Translations under genes and position numbers: made by a program
Part shown: positions 47,734 through 56,964 of the stretch, piece by piece
Layout of the letters: each line of letters opens with the position of its first letter
How positions within the stretch are numbered: the first letter of the stretch is position 1
The notes under the pieces: model-generated
What the model was told of the DNA's origin: nothing
Databases searched by the model: none
The model's input: the letters and a program-made list of their open reading frames with translations, nothing else
NCBI RefSeq assembly: GCF_964026455.1
Contig: NZ_OZ032152.1
Location: 372,001-436,000, forward strand
From: Rickettsia endosymbiont of Lasioglossum villosulum
GTDB taxonomy: Bacteria; Pseudomonadota; Alphaproteobacteria; Rickettsiales; Rickettsiaceae
DNA length: 64,000 nt
Direction: 5' to 3'

Positions 47734-47747
47734 AGTGATTAAAAAAT

Positions 47748-48416
47748 ATGAGAAGGTATTTAGACATAAAAATTATTGTCATCAGCTTTTTTGTTTTATT
47801 TTTAGCTATATTGCAAGTCAGTAATGTTAATGCGGATGGTGTTAATAAGCTTGGCAAAAGCAGCAAAATATTAGATTATGGTGTTAGAGGTCATATATTT
47901 CCCATTATTGAAGAATCTTTACTAGAGATAATTATGGCGAGGCTCAAAATAGTAAAACAAAATGGAAATTTAGAGAAAATACAGGAAGAATTTCAAAATA
48001 GAGCAAAGCAAAAAATCTCTAGACCAACTCCTGTCTTAGCTCTAGCAAAAGCAAATAAAAACCTTAGCTGGTACTATGATCCAAGCTTTATACAAAAGAC
48101 AGATATAAAAGATCAAGCGGGAAACATCATAGTAAAAGCTGGAACAAGTGTGAATCCTTTAGAAAAAATAAGTTGGGGGGAGCTATTGATATTTATTGAT
48201 GGAGATGATGAGCAGCAGGTTAAGTGGGCTAAATTACAAATAGGAAGATTAGTACTTACTAAAGGAAACCCTATAGAGCTTGGGCAAGAATTAAACAAGC
48301 AAATATTTTTTGATCAAGGGGGTGTGCTTACTACTCGTTTTAAGATAAAAGCTATTCCAGCTATAATAGAGCAAAAAGGGATTTTATTAAAGATTAGTGA
48401 AATAAAGATTAATTGA
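47748..48416 (+). CDS. traW: F-type conjugation protein TraW
   Basis: A 222-residue periplasmic protein with a signal peptide (about 1-30) and TraW features YGVRGHIFPIIEESLLE and GTSVNPLEKISWGELLIFIDGDD. It acts in F-pilus assembly together with TrbC and TraU. It begins 14 bases after traC. Confidence 0.88.
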   Translation: MRRYLDIKIIVISFFVLFLAILQVSNVNADGVNKLGKSSKILDYGVRGHIFPIIEESLLEIIMARLKIVKQNGNLEKIQEEFQNRAKQKISRPTPVLALAKANKNLSWYYDPSFIQKTDIKDQAGNIIVKAGTSVNPLEKISWGELLIFIDGDDEQQVKWAKLQIGRLVLTKGNPIELGQELNKQIFFDQGGVLTTRFKIKAIPAIIEQKGILLKISEIKIN

Positions 48417-48481
48417 AATATTATAGTATTTGAGTAAAAATTAAGGTGTGAATAAAAACTGATAAAATCCGGAGGTAATCT

Positions 48482-48688
48482 ATGAAGAAATGGCAATTAC
48501 CAGAAGCAAAGCAAAATTTAGAAAAGATAATAGATCATGTATTACAAGGTAAGGTGCATGCAATAGTAAAATCTAGTGGAGAAGTAGTATATCTAATTGC
48601 AGGTGAGAAAAATAATATGATAGCTGAGCAAGCAAAGGTAGGTTGTCAAGCAAATACAGATTTAGTCACTTCTGAAATATACAAGTAA
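48482..48688 (+). CDS. Phd/YefM-like antitoxin
   Basis: A 68-residue protein. The first about 45 residues match the Phd/YefM DNA-binding fold: MKKWQLPEAKQNLEKIIDHV, a Gly-containing turn, then AIVKSSGEVVYLIAG. The C-terminal toxin-binding part is short. A strong ribosome-binding site (GGAGG) precedes it. No toxin gene adjoins: it is followed 2 bases later by traU. It may regulate the tra operon or serve as an anti-addiction factor. Confidence 0.65.
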   Translation: MKKWQLPEAKQNLEKIIDHVLQGKVHAIVKSSGEVVYLIAGEKNNMIAEQAKVGCQANTDLVTSEIYK

Positions 48689-48690
48689 TA

Positions 48691-49659
48691 ATGAAGTTAA
48701 TAATGTTTATTATAATTATTTTGCTTGGTAATTATAGTTATGCATCAATTGGCTGCGTAGGCAGGTTTGTAAATCCAATCACTGATGTTTGCTGGAAATG
48801 TTTATTTCCAATTACTATCGGAGGAGTAAAAATTGTATCAAGTTCTATGGCTGATACTAATAACCCAAGGCAAATTGTTTGTTTTTGCCCTAAGCCTTCG
48901 ATTCCGATGCCAGTTCCTGGTATTCCAATTGGATTCTGGGAGCCGGTAAGACTGGTGGATGTAACTAAATCCCCTATGTGCATGGTAAGTCTTGGAGGCA
49001 TTAATCTTGGTACTAGCATGCAAAAAGGTGTTAAGGATGATATAGAGGGAAGTAGCTTTTATCATGTTCATTGGTATATATATCCGGTTATTTACTGGCT
49101 TGAGATCTTACTTGATTTTGCCTGTTTAGAGATGTCACAAGTAGATATCACATATTTAACTGAATTTGATCCATTATGGGGAGACGATAGCAAAGCTGCC
49201 ATATTAAATCCTGAAAGTTTATTATTTGGCAGTATTACAGCTCAAAGTGCATGTATAGCTGATTGTGTAAGCTGTAGTTCTGGTAGTCTTTCTAATGATG
49301 CGATGTTTTGGTGCGGTGGATGTCAAGGATATCTTTATCCCTTTACCGGTACAACTAGCTCTCATAATGGTGGAGTTGGATCTTCTGCATTAATAGTAGC
49401 TAAATTTATGGCTAAGTTACATAGGGAATTGTTACTCTGGGGGTATATGGGAAGAGAAGGATTATGTTCTAAATATCCAATGCCAATAATCAAAAAGAGC
49501 CAATATAGACTGCAGATGACTTATCCTATACCAGAGGTGCATTCTTGTAAAAAAATTGGTGAGACTGAAATTATCTGGCAGCAGGGAAGAGAATTTCCTG
49601 TTAAAGGTGAAGATTTTGGTTATTCGATCTGGCGTAAACGCAGTTGCTGTTTATTTTAA
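48691..49659 (+). CDS. traU: F-type conjugation protein TraU
   Basis: A 322-residue, Cys-rich periplasmic protein with a signal peptide (ending YSYA) and TraU blocks GRFVNPITDVCWKCLFPITI, FWEPVRLVDVT and FDPLWGDDSKAAILNPESLLFG. It is needed for DNA transfer and late pilus assembly in F. Many Cys pairs imply disulfide folding. Confidence 0.92.
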   Translation: MKLIMFIIIILLGNYSYASIGCVGRFVNPITDVCWKCLFPITIGGVKIVSSSMADTNNPRQIVCFCPKPSIPMPVPGIPIGFWEPVRLVDVTKSPMCMVSLGGINLGTSMQKGVKDDIEGSSFYHVHWYIYPVIYWLEILLDFACLEMSQVDITYLTEFDPLWGDDSKAAILNPESLLFGSITAQSACIADCVSCSSGSLSNDAMFWCGGCQGYLYPFTGTTSSHNGGVGSSALIVAKFMAKLHRELLLWGYMGREGLCSKYPMPIIKKSQYRLQMTYPIPEVHSCKKIGETEIIWQQGREFPVKGEDFGYSIWRKRSCCLF

Positions 49660-49688
49660 TTTGTAAAATTTTTATAAAATTGAGAAGT

Positions 49689-50123
49689 ATGCAATTTAAC
49701 CTAAAAACAATAATTTTAACTTGTTTACTAATATTAGGTAGCACAAGTTCTTTGGCACAACCAGAAGTATTGTTACATAATATAGTACAACCTAAATTAG
49801 AGACTAAAACATATAATCAAATCTACATTTTTGTTTCATTTTCAATGCCTGATTCAGCATTAAAGAGTTATTATATTGAAGCAGAACAAAAAGGTGTAAG
49901 ACTTGTAATGCGAGGTTTAAAAAATAATTCATTTGTTGAGACTAAAGCAAAAGCCGATGAAATTGGTATTAGTTTTGATATTGATCCAAATCTATTTGAG
50001 AAATATCAAATTACTTCTGTACCGATAGTAGTGATAGATAATAACCAAGGCAAAGTTAAAAAACTAGCAGGTCATATAGGATTAAATGATGCATTGCAGA
50101 TAATGCAAGAGGAACAAATGTGA
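49689..50123 (+). CDS. trbC: F-type conjugation protein TrbC
   Basis: A 144-residue periplasmic protein. I choose ATG 49689 (MQFNLKTIILTCLLILG, a signal peptide) over a frame starting at 49644 that overlaps traU. The core IYIFVSFSMPDSALKSYY...GLKNNSFVETKAKA...YQITSVPIVVI is the TrbC thioredoxin-like domain that partners TraW. Immediately after its stop a GTG frame (VRQSI) begins and is cut after five codons by the IS1182-type element. Confidence 0.85.
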   Translation: MQFNLKTIILTCLLILGSTSSLAQPEVLLHNIVQPKLETKTYNQIYIFVSFSMPDSALKSYYIEAEQKGVRLVMRGLKNNSFVETKAKADEIGISFDIDPNLFEKYQITSVPIVVIDNNQGKVKKLAGHIGLNDALQIMQEEQM

Positions 50124-50135
50124 GACAAAGTATTC

Positions 50136-51628
50136 GGGCTGTTGAAAAAGTTATAAAAAGAAGTAGAAAAGAGTTAATCTAAGGAATAAGCTGTATTTTT
50201 ATGCTTAAATGAAGGTGTAAAGATGCAGGGTTATAAGCTTGATCAAAGTGTGAGATGTAATAGCCTTAGCTTAAGGCACATGATACCTAATGATCATTTA
50301 TTAGTGAGGATTCATGAAGCTAAAGAATTAGAGTTTTCTTTTATCTATGAAATAACTAAGAATCGTTATTGTGCTAATTACGGACGTCCATCAATTGATC
50401 CTGTATTATTTTTTAGGATGCAAATAATAAGTTACTTATATGGTATAAAGTCAAATAGACGATTATGTAAAGAAATTCAGTTAAATATAGCATATAGGTG
50501 GTTTTGTGGTTTAAGTTTAGAGGATAAAGTACCGGATCATTCATCATTAAGTAGGATAAGAGATAGATTTGGGGTAGAACTATTTCAAGAAATATTTATA
50601 AGCTTGATTAAGCAATGGTATGAACTAGATATTATAAAAGGAGAAACAATTATTTCAGATGCCTCTTTAGTTGAATCTAATGCCTCTATGAATAGCCTAA
50701 TATTAAGAAAAGATCAAGGTGATTCACAAAAGAGAGAATTAAAAAAATATGAACGTCGTTATCATGATTTCCGAGAAGGGAAAAAAGTAAGGAAAATATC
50801 TAATCAAACTCATGTCAGTAGGACAGATCCTGATTGTAGTCTTGTATCAAGAACTAATGGTTATAAAAAGCTATGTTATAAGACCCACTACTCAATTGAT
50901 TCAGATTCACGTATTATAATAGATTGTTATGTAAGTACAGGATCACAACATGAGTGTATTGTACTTCCAAGTAGAGTTTGGAATATATTAAATAATTTTT
51001 CTTTTAGAGTAAAAGAATGGATAGCAGACAAAGGTTATGGTAGAGGTCCAACCTATGGATATTTTAAATTACTTGGAATTACAACTTATATACCTTTACA
51101 TGTAGATAATCTTGGTGAAGGAAAAATAAGTAGGGGGGAATTTCAATATGATAGAGAACAGGATAGATATAAGTGTCCACAGGGACATTATCTTTATCCG
51201 TATGATAAATTAGATAAAAAACAAATAAAACGTTATCGTATTACAGGAGGGCATTGTAAAAATTGCTCTCTAAAATCAGGTTGTATTTCTGATAATTATA
51301 GTAATAGAGGACGATTTATTTATCGTAATCCTTATCAGGATGAAATAGATGAGGTAAAGGTCAGACAGAATAGAATTGATTTTAAGAAAAAACTAATTGA
51401 GAGAAAGTGGAAAATAGAAGGTCTATTTGGTGAAGCTAAGGAGAATCATGGTTTACGAGGAGCAAAATTTAGAAGTGTACAGAAAACACAGATTCAAATA
51501 CTGATGATTGCGATAGTACAAAATTTTAAACGGATACTTAAAATTATTTTTTGGTTTTTTTATCTACTGCTATTAAAGATAAAAAAATATTAAAGTATTT
51601 GCAACCTTATTGATTTTTTCAACAGCCC
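50136..51628 (+). mobile_element. IS1182-family insertion sequence
   Basis: 1,493 bp with perfect 14-bp terminal inverted repeats GGGCTGTTGAAAAA (50136-50149 and, inverted, 51615-51628). It contains one intact transposase. No target duplication is evident. It terminates the tra operon: nothing resembling traN, traF, traH, traG or traD follows. 51629-51739 shows no gene. Confidence 0.88.
50223..51593 (+). CDS. IS1182-family transposase
   Basis: A 456-residue DDE transposase. The N-terminal domain has RPSIDPVLFFRMQIISYLYG and VPDHSSLSRIRDRFG. The catalytic region shows IISDASLVESNAS (first Asp), EWIADKGYG (second Asp) and IEGLFGEAKENHGLRGAKFR (Glu). A C-terminal insert has a Cys cluster (CPQGHYLYP, CKNCSLKSGC). 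The frame is intact, so the element may be active. Confidence 0.88.
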   Translation: MQGYKLDQSVRCNSLSLRHMIPNDHLLVRIHEAKELEFSFIYEITKNRYCANYGRPSIDPVLFFRMQIISYLYGIKSNRRLCKEIQLNIAYRWFCGLSLEDKVPDHSSLSRIRDRFGVELFQEIFISLIKQWYELDIIKGETIISDASLVESNASMNSLILRKDQGDSQKRELKKYERRYHDFREGKKVRKISNQTHVSRTDPDCSLVSRTNGYKKLCYKTHYSIDSDSRIIIDCYVSTGSQHECIVLPSRVWNILNNFSFRVKEWIADKGYGRGPTYGYFKLLGITTYIPLHVDNLGEGKISRGEFQYDREQDRYKCPQGHYLYPYDKLDKKQIKRYRITGGHCKNCSLKSGCISDNYSNRGRFIYRNPYQDEIDEVKVRQNRIDFKKKLIERKWKIEGLFGEAKENHGLRGAKFRSVQKTQIQILMIAIVQNFKRILKIIFWFFYLLLLKIKKY

Positions 51629-51739
51629 GTGTAGTGTTTTACACTTAATTTATGTGGTGATATGGATCGTACCATATTAGCTTTCTTAGCATAATTTATT
51701 GCCCTTGCCTAAATTTATCCTTATTTGACAATACTCAAT

Positions 51740-54700
51740 TTATCCCTCACTGGTACCATGCTGTTTGTTTAATACTTCAAATACTAAGTTTTGTAGTTCT
51801 ACTACTGCTTGAGATAACCTTAATTGTTTAGCTATAGGAATATAGAATAGTAAAGTTTGTTCTGCTATCTTTTTTTGTTTTTCATATGAACTATGATAAG
51901 TAATTGTACGCATATTATGAATACGATCTGCAATTTTTATCATTAAAACTCTTACATCTTCTTGTTCGATTAATTTTTGTATATTTTCGTACTGTGATAA
52001 ATTTAATTTTTTTCTACCTTGTTCAAATTTTGTTACCCCATTCACTAATTTTGCCACTGTTGGATTAAAAATTGCTTCTATGGTTGATAAACTCATCGAG
52101 GTATCCTCAACAATATCATGAAGTAGTGATGATAATAAAGTATCTTCGTCTGAAGTGAATTGTAATAATATGTCGGTTACAATTAGTGGATGTATATAAA
52201 AATGTTCCCCAGATTTACGGGTTTGTTTCGCATGATATTTTTTTATTAGATTTATGGCTTTTTTGATTTGTTTTATATCTATATTTGGGTTTTTCTTATT
52301 AATATCTTGAATTAATGTAGTTTCTATTTTTTTAGCATCTAAGGAATCAACAATAAATTCCTGTAAAATTGAGTTATTTTCTTTAAAATCCATAACTTTT
52401 GGTCTAATATCACGTACGCGTAACGGAATAACAAAAATTATGCTATATTCATTATTGAATCCATTATAATGCAATGCACCATAATGAGAATTTATTATCT
52501 TTACATTTTCTGCTTTACATAAATCTTGTGGAATATTTAAAGTAAAAGCAGCTTTTGTTGTGTCACCCATATAAAAATTTGGTAACTCATCAATTTTTCC
52601 TAATGCTGTTACTACAAATCTAATAGCTGGGATTTTCTTAGTATAGTTTTTTATAGAATCAATTCTGTACCATAACTCGGCAGAATCTATAAAAATATGA
52701 ATATAATTATTATTTAAATTATATTCATGTACTTGCATTATAGTATTTATCAGTAGTTTTTTTATTAAATTTATATCACATTCTATAGTTTTGTAATTTG
52801 CTGTATTAAAAAAAGCTAAAGCAGGAGTATTCTCTGACTTCGCTATTCTTGTCTTAACCTCATTCAGTAATAAATTTATATCAATACTTTCTACTTCAAG
52901 CCTTATATAATCTTTAGCTTGAGTTGCAATCTCTTCTAGATACTTTGTAACAGAAGTTAGCTTATTATAGGCTTTAGTAAATGCTTCGCTAGAATCTACC
53001 ATCATTTGTTTGCGTATATTATTTGTGACTTCTTGTGCTTGTTTTAATATTTCTAATCCTTCTTTACCAAGACCACGAGCTAATTTCTCTTGGTAATTTA
53101 AAGCATCTACTAATTTATCAGTAGTAGAACTATATAACTCTCTTAACTCTTGCTGATTATTAAGTAATAAATATGAATATTGTTGCTTTCTACGAACAAA
53201 AATTATGCCAATAATAACAGAAAAAAAACATGTATAAGCCAATATATAAATAACATTAGTGCTTAGTATAAAACTGTTAAATAGTAAGTAGTATGCAGTA
53301 AAGGCAAGCAATGTACCGGTAATAGATAACACTGTAAATACTATCCAATTCACAAGCACAATTAATAATATTATTGCAAATGCAATATTTATCAACCATT
53401 CTACATTGCCTTTTTCTAGAAGAAAAATAAAAGTAGAGGAGAAGGGCAAACAATAAAATAGCGTTAAATGATAATATGCTGGAAAATATTTTTTTAAAAT
53501 AGATGGCCAATAAGGTTTTAACATCAGTCCTATGCACATTAAGCCGCCTATTATTCTAAGTAATAAAATCCAGTGGTATAAATTAGGTTCTGCATAACTA
53601 TACATGAATATAGGTAGCATATAATTAAAAATCATAAATAATGCAAATATATTTGCACTAACACCATAACCTTCTATTTCAGGCTGTGAGTAATTTATAA
53701 ATTGCTTAGAAAAAGATTTTAATGATGTAAATAATTTGCTGGAATAACTAGCTTTTATAGTGAATTGATTACCATCATCTCTTTTTACCATTATAAATCC
53801 TTTATTTAGAATATAATGGCTAATAAAAAAACTAATCAAATTTATAACAACGCTTATAGGAATTAGTAGCTCATTATCAAAAAATAATTTACCAATGATA
53901 AAAGTTACGGTAGTAATTATTGATGGTATAAAAAAAGAAAGAGAACTACCTTTAAGACCTATAATGCCTGCAATTAAAGGAATTGTAAAAATTAATGCTA
54001 CAATCTCAGATGCTATATTTATCCCTTTAGCTAAATCTACTATTCCTGCATATTGGATCCTAGGCAAAACATTATTCACTGATGCTGTTACTGCAATTAT
54101 CCCTAGCCCAAACGTACTATAACGTGCTAATTTTAGCTCATCAATATTAATATTTTTTTTATCACAAACTGGTTTTATTACATCATGAGAAAGCAATAAT
54201 GCTCCTGAATTTAAAAAGGAGTCAGCAGTAGACATAACCGCACCAATTAATCCAATAGCTAGGATGCCTTTAGCACCAGCAAAGAAGTAATTATTTATTA
54301 AATAAGTAATTATTTCACTCCCTCTAGAAGGTATATTTACGTCTCCAGTTTCTTTCAAAACTATAGCAGACAAACCAATTAAGGTAAGTAGCCCAAAGAA
54401 TATGATTAGAAAAAACATACTAATATAATAACTATTGGTAAGTTGCTTACTATTTCTAGCCATAAGCATTCTTTGTATGAAAGGAAAACTTAAAGGAAAA
54501 GCTGGAAAAATATACCATACACAATAGATAAGATAATCTTTTAAATTAGGATGGTGCAGAATATCGAAATACTGAGTAGGTATTTTGGTGATTAAAGATT
54601 CCATACCACCAACTTTATTAAGTACTACATAGGCTATCATTGGTATCATTATCATTACTGCTATAAATTGTATAAGATCAGTAATAGTGACAGATTTTAT

Positions 54701-55219
54701 GCCACCTGTAGAAGAGTAGATTATCAAAAATGTTCCACCAAATATTATCCCCCATAATTTTGGCATTCCTAATAACTCAGCAACATTACCAAGCCATATA
54801 ATTTGCAAAGTTACTAAGGTAATAGTATAGAAACTACCAAGAATACCTATAGTAAAACGGGTTTTTGTACCATAAATTTGTCCCATTAATTCAGCGGTAG
54901 TTAAGCAACCATCAAAATATTTAATACGCGGTAAAATAAAGAAAATAATAAATGAGAAGCAAAATATCACACCGCACAAAATTGTTGATAATATTGGCAA
55001 AATACCATCATCAAATACATAACCCGCATATCCTATCCCTTTAGAACCCGTAATATATGTGGCCAGTATGGTAATTGTGAGTATTCCACTACCAAATACT
55101 TTATTGCCTATAGCATATTCTGCTATATCTTTGATGTGTTTACTTGCTCGAAGACCAACAATGAATGTTATTATGAGAAATATAATAACTATAATATTAT
55201 CTATATTTAGGTTATACAT
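51740..55219 (-). CDS. Symporter-sensor-SpoT hydrolase fusion protein
   Basis: A 1,159-residue protein. Residues about 1-470 form a sodium/solute symporter (SSF) domain of about 13 helices (YITGSKGIGYAGYVFD, STGGIKSVTITDLIQF, GLIGAVMSTADSFLNSGALL). About 525-680 is a second membrane unit like the six-helix sensor region of CqsS-type kinases. About 690-790 is a dimerisation-type coiled coil ending AKDYIRLEVESIDIN, without an H-box histidine. About 800-930 is a degenerate HATPase lacking a clear N-box. Residues about 985-1150 are a RelA/SpoT hydrolase HD domain: GEHFYIHP, LLHDIVEDT and KIADRIHNMRT carry the metal ligands. No synthetase domain follows. It could couple solute binding to alarmone breakdown. 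The frame is intact. Confidence 0.82.
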   Translation of the reverse strand: MYNLNIDNIIVIIFLIITFIVGLRASKHIKDIAEYAIGNKVFGSGILTITILATYITGSKGIGYAGYVFDDGILPILSTILCGVIFCFSFIIFFILPRIKYFDGCLTTAELMGQIYGTKTRFTIGILGSFYTITLVTLQIIWLGNVAELLGMPKLWGIIFGGTFLIIYSSTGGIKSVTITDLIQFIAVMIMIPMIAYVVLNKVGGMESLITKIPTQYFDILHHPNLKDYLIYCVWYIFPAFPLSFPFIQRMLMARNSKQLTNSYYISMFFLIIFFGLLTLIGLSAIVLKETGDVNIPSRGSEIITYLINNYFFAGAKGILAIGLIGAVMSTADSFLNSGALLLSHDVIKPVCDKKNINIDELKLARYSTFGLGIIAVTASVNNVLPRIQYAGIVDLAKGINIASEIVALIFTIPLIAGIIGLKGSSLSFFIPSIITTVTFIIGKLFFDNELLIPISVVINLISFFISHYILNKGFIMVKRDDGNQFTIKASYSSKLFTSLKSFSKQFINYSQPEIEGYGVSANIFALFMIFNYMLPIFMYSYAEPNLYHWILLLRIIGGLMCIGLMLKPYWPSILKKYFPAYYHLTLFYCLPFSSTFIFLLEKGNVEWLINIAFAIILLIVLVNWIVFTVLSITGTLLAFTAYYLLFNSFILSTNVIYILAYTCFFSVIIGIIFVRRKQQYSYLLLNNQQELRELYSSTTDKLVDALNYQEKLARGLGKEGLEILKQAQEVTNNIRKQMMVDSSEAFTKAYNKLTSVTKYLEEIATQAKDYIRLEVESIDINLLLNEVKTRIAKSENTPALAFFNTANYKTIECDINLIKKLLINTIMQVHEYNLNNNYIHIFIDSAELWYRIDSIKNYTKKIPAIRFVVTALGKIDELPNFYMGDTTKAAFTLNIPQDLCKAENVKIINSHYGALHYNGFNNEYSIIFVIPLRVRDIRPKVMDFKENNSILQEFIVDSLDAKKIETTLIQDINKKNPNIDIKQIKKAINLIKKYHAKQTRKSGEHFYIHPLIVTDILLQFTSDEDTLLSSLLHDIVEDTSMSLSTIEAIFNPTVAKLVNGVTKFEQGRKKLNLSQYENIQKLIEQEDVRVLMIKIADRIHNMRTITYHSSYEKQKKIAEQTLLFYIPIAKQLRLSQAVVELQNLVFEVLNKQHGTSEG

Positions 55220-55312
55220 ATTGACCTTAAAAAATTTAATGTCCCCCTACGGGGATAAAAAATCCCTAGCTTAAAGTGTAGAAGTTTAGACGAACTGTTG
55301 AAAAAATCAACC

Positions 55313-55335
55313 ACTTTCATCTGAGAGATGAAAGT
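55313..55335. repeat. Terminator-like hairpin upstream of the IS4-type element
   Basis: ACTTTCATCT-GAG-AGATGAAAGT is a perfect 10-bp stem with a 3-base loop in the leader of the SpoT fusion gene. Next to it (about 55295-55310) CTGTTGAAAAAATCAA repeats the IS1182 terminus, possibly an old remnant. The rest of 55220-55432 holds nothing else. Confidence 0.45.
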
Positions 55336-55432
55336 TTGATTATGGCGACTAGAAGTCGCATGTCAAGCTAAAACTTATTCGAGTCTTATGTTAGAAATCA
55401 TATCTGATTCATGTGCATCAGTATGCTTATTA

Positions 55433-56949
55433 GGATCTGTCAGGAAGATCATACGCATCAAGTTAAGAAAAGCAAGTAGGTTATACTGGTATTACGGTAG
55501 TAAATTATGAATTAAAAAGAAGCTAATATATGGTATAAATTTTTGCAAGATTAACAACTAAATTGTGAGAATTTGTACTATGGGGAAAATAGTAAACTTA
55601 GCAAAACTATGCCAAGAGTTTTTTGGAGAGACAGCCAATAATTTATCCATTACAACAGGATTTATTAAGAGACAACGAAAAATAACTGGTTCAGCTTTTC
55701 TAAAAGCTATAGTGTTTGGTAATATGAGCGATAGTAATTGTAGTCTTGATGGAATGCGTAACTTTTTAAGTGAAGAAACTATAGATATTTCTGCCCAAGG
55801 CTTAGACTTTAGGTTTACTGAGGTAGCAGTAAAATTTATGCAGTCAATGTATGAACAATGCTTGAAATTATTTAGAAATACTATGCCGCTTGATTGCAAC
55901 ATTTTGCAGCAATTTAATAGCGTTAAATTATTGGATAGTAGCCATATTATTCTACCTGCCAATATGGCGGATATGTATAAGGGTTGCAGTGCTTGCTATA
56001 AGGGGCGTAGTAGTACAGTGCAATCTTCTCTTAAATTACAGGTAGTATTTGATTATTTAAATCAATCGTTAGATAAAGTCGATATAACAGAAGGTATAAG
56101 GGCTGATCAAGGATATAGAGAACATTTATCAAACATATCTACTAAGGACTTATTAATATCTGATTTAGGTTATTTTGTCCCAGCTTCATTTATTCAAATT
56201 ATCGAACTTGGTGCATATTTTATTAGTCGTTATAAAGCAGATACTAATATATATGACCATATCACTGAGGAAAAAATTGATTTATTAAACTTATTAGATA
56301 ATAAATTCTTTTTATCAAAAGATGTACTTTTAGGTAAACAAGCAAAAGTTAAGCTACGGATTATATGTCATAAATTGACTGATGAACAGGCTATTGGTAG
56401 AAGAAGGAAGGCTAATTTATTAGCTAAGTCTCATAAATATAAATCTTCTTCAAGAAACCAGAGATTACTAGATTGGTCAATATTTATCACTAATATATCA
56501 GAGGATATGGTTAATGCTGAGCATATAATGATAATTTATCGAGCAAGATGGCAAATTGAATTATTATTTAAATTATATAAAAGTCATGCAAAAATTGAGA
56601 ATCTTAAAGGGAGAAGTAAACCTGCAAGAGTTTTGTGTGAATTATATGGTAAATTATGTAGTGTGCTTATTTTTCATGGATTATCGAATTGTGTAGAATT
56701 AGCAAATGATAGAGAAATTAGTTTAACCAAAGCATTTATTGAACTACAGAAAAGGTCAAGAGAATTATTCCTGTCTATTACTGGACGTCTTAATGATTTA
56801 GAGCAGTTCCTTAAGAAATTAATTATAGATTGGGGGAAATTTTCTTTGAAAGATAAATATCGTAAAACCAGATTATCTTCCTTAAATACACTAAAATTAT
56901 TAACAATTATGGCTTAACTTGATGCGTATGCTTATTTGGACAGAGCCCC
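55433..56949 (+). mobile_element. IS4-family insertion sequence
   Basis: About 1,517 bp. The inner terminal repeats CATACGCATCAAGTTAAG (55450-55467) and CTTAACTTGATGCGTATG (56913-56930) are perfect inverses, and the outer ends share CTGTC/GACAG. TATTA occurs immediately outside each end (55428-55432 and 56950-56954), a likely 5-bp target duplication. Its last 66 bases belong to the long direct repeat. Confidence 0.82.
55565..56917 (+). CDS. IS4-family transposase
   Basis: A 450-codon frame, starting at GTG 55565 or, more likely, ATG 55580 (MGKIVNLAKLCQEFFG). DDE residues appear in VKLLDSSHIILP (Asp), DLLISDLGYF (Asp) and the YREK signature YRARWQIELLFKLYKS (Tyr, Arg, Glu, Lys), diagnostic of IS4. 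It is intact. The final ten codons (NTLKLLTIMA) are also found fused to the integrase remnant at 34913. Confidence 0.88.
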   Translation: MRICTMGKIVNLAKLCQEFFGETANNLSITTGFIKRQRKITGSAFLKAIVFGNMSDSNCSLDGMRNFLSEETIDISAQGLDFRFTEVAVKFMQSMYEQCLKLFRNTMPLDCNILQQFNSVKLLDSSHIILPANMADMYKGCSACYKGRSSTVQSSLKLQVVFDYLNQSLDKVDITEGIRADQGYREHLSNISTKDLLISDLGYFVPASFIQIIELGAYFISRYKADTNIYDHITEEKIDLLNLLDNKFFLSKDVLLGKQAKVKLRIICHKLTDEQAIGRRRKANLLAKSHKYKSSSRNQRLLDWSIFITNISEDMVNAEHIMIIYRARWQIELLFKLYKSHAKIENLKGRSKPARVLCELYGKLCSVLIFHGLSNCVELANDREISLTKAFIELQKRSRELFLSITGRLNDLEQFLKKLIIDWGKFSLKDKYRKTRLSSLNTLKLLTIMA

Positions 56950-56964
56950 TATTAACTCAAAAAT

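Noticed and set aside
53277..53537. 86-codon frame inside the SpoT fusion gene
   Set aside because: It is an alternative frame within the second membrane region of the intact 1,159-codon gene.
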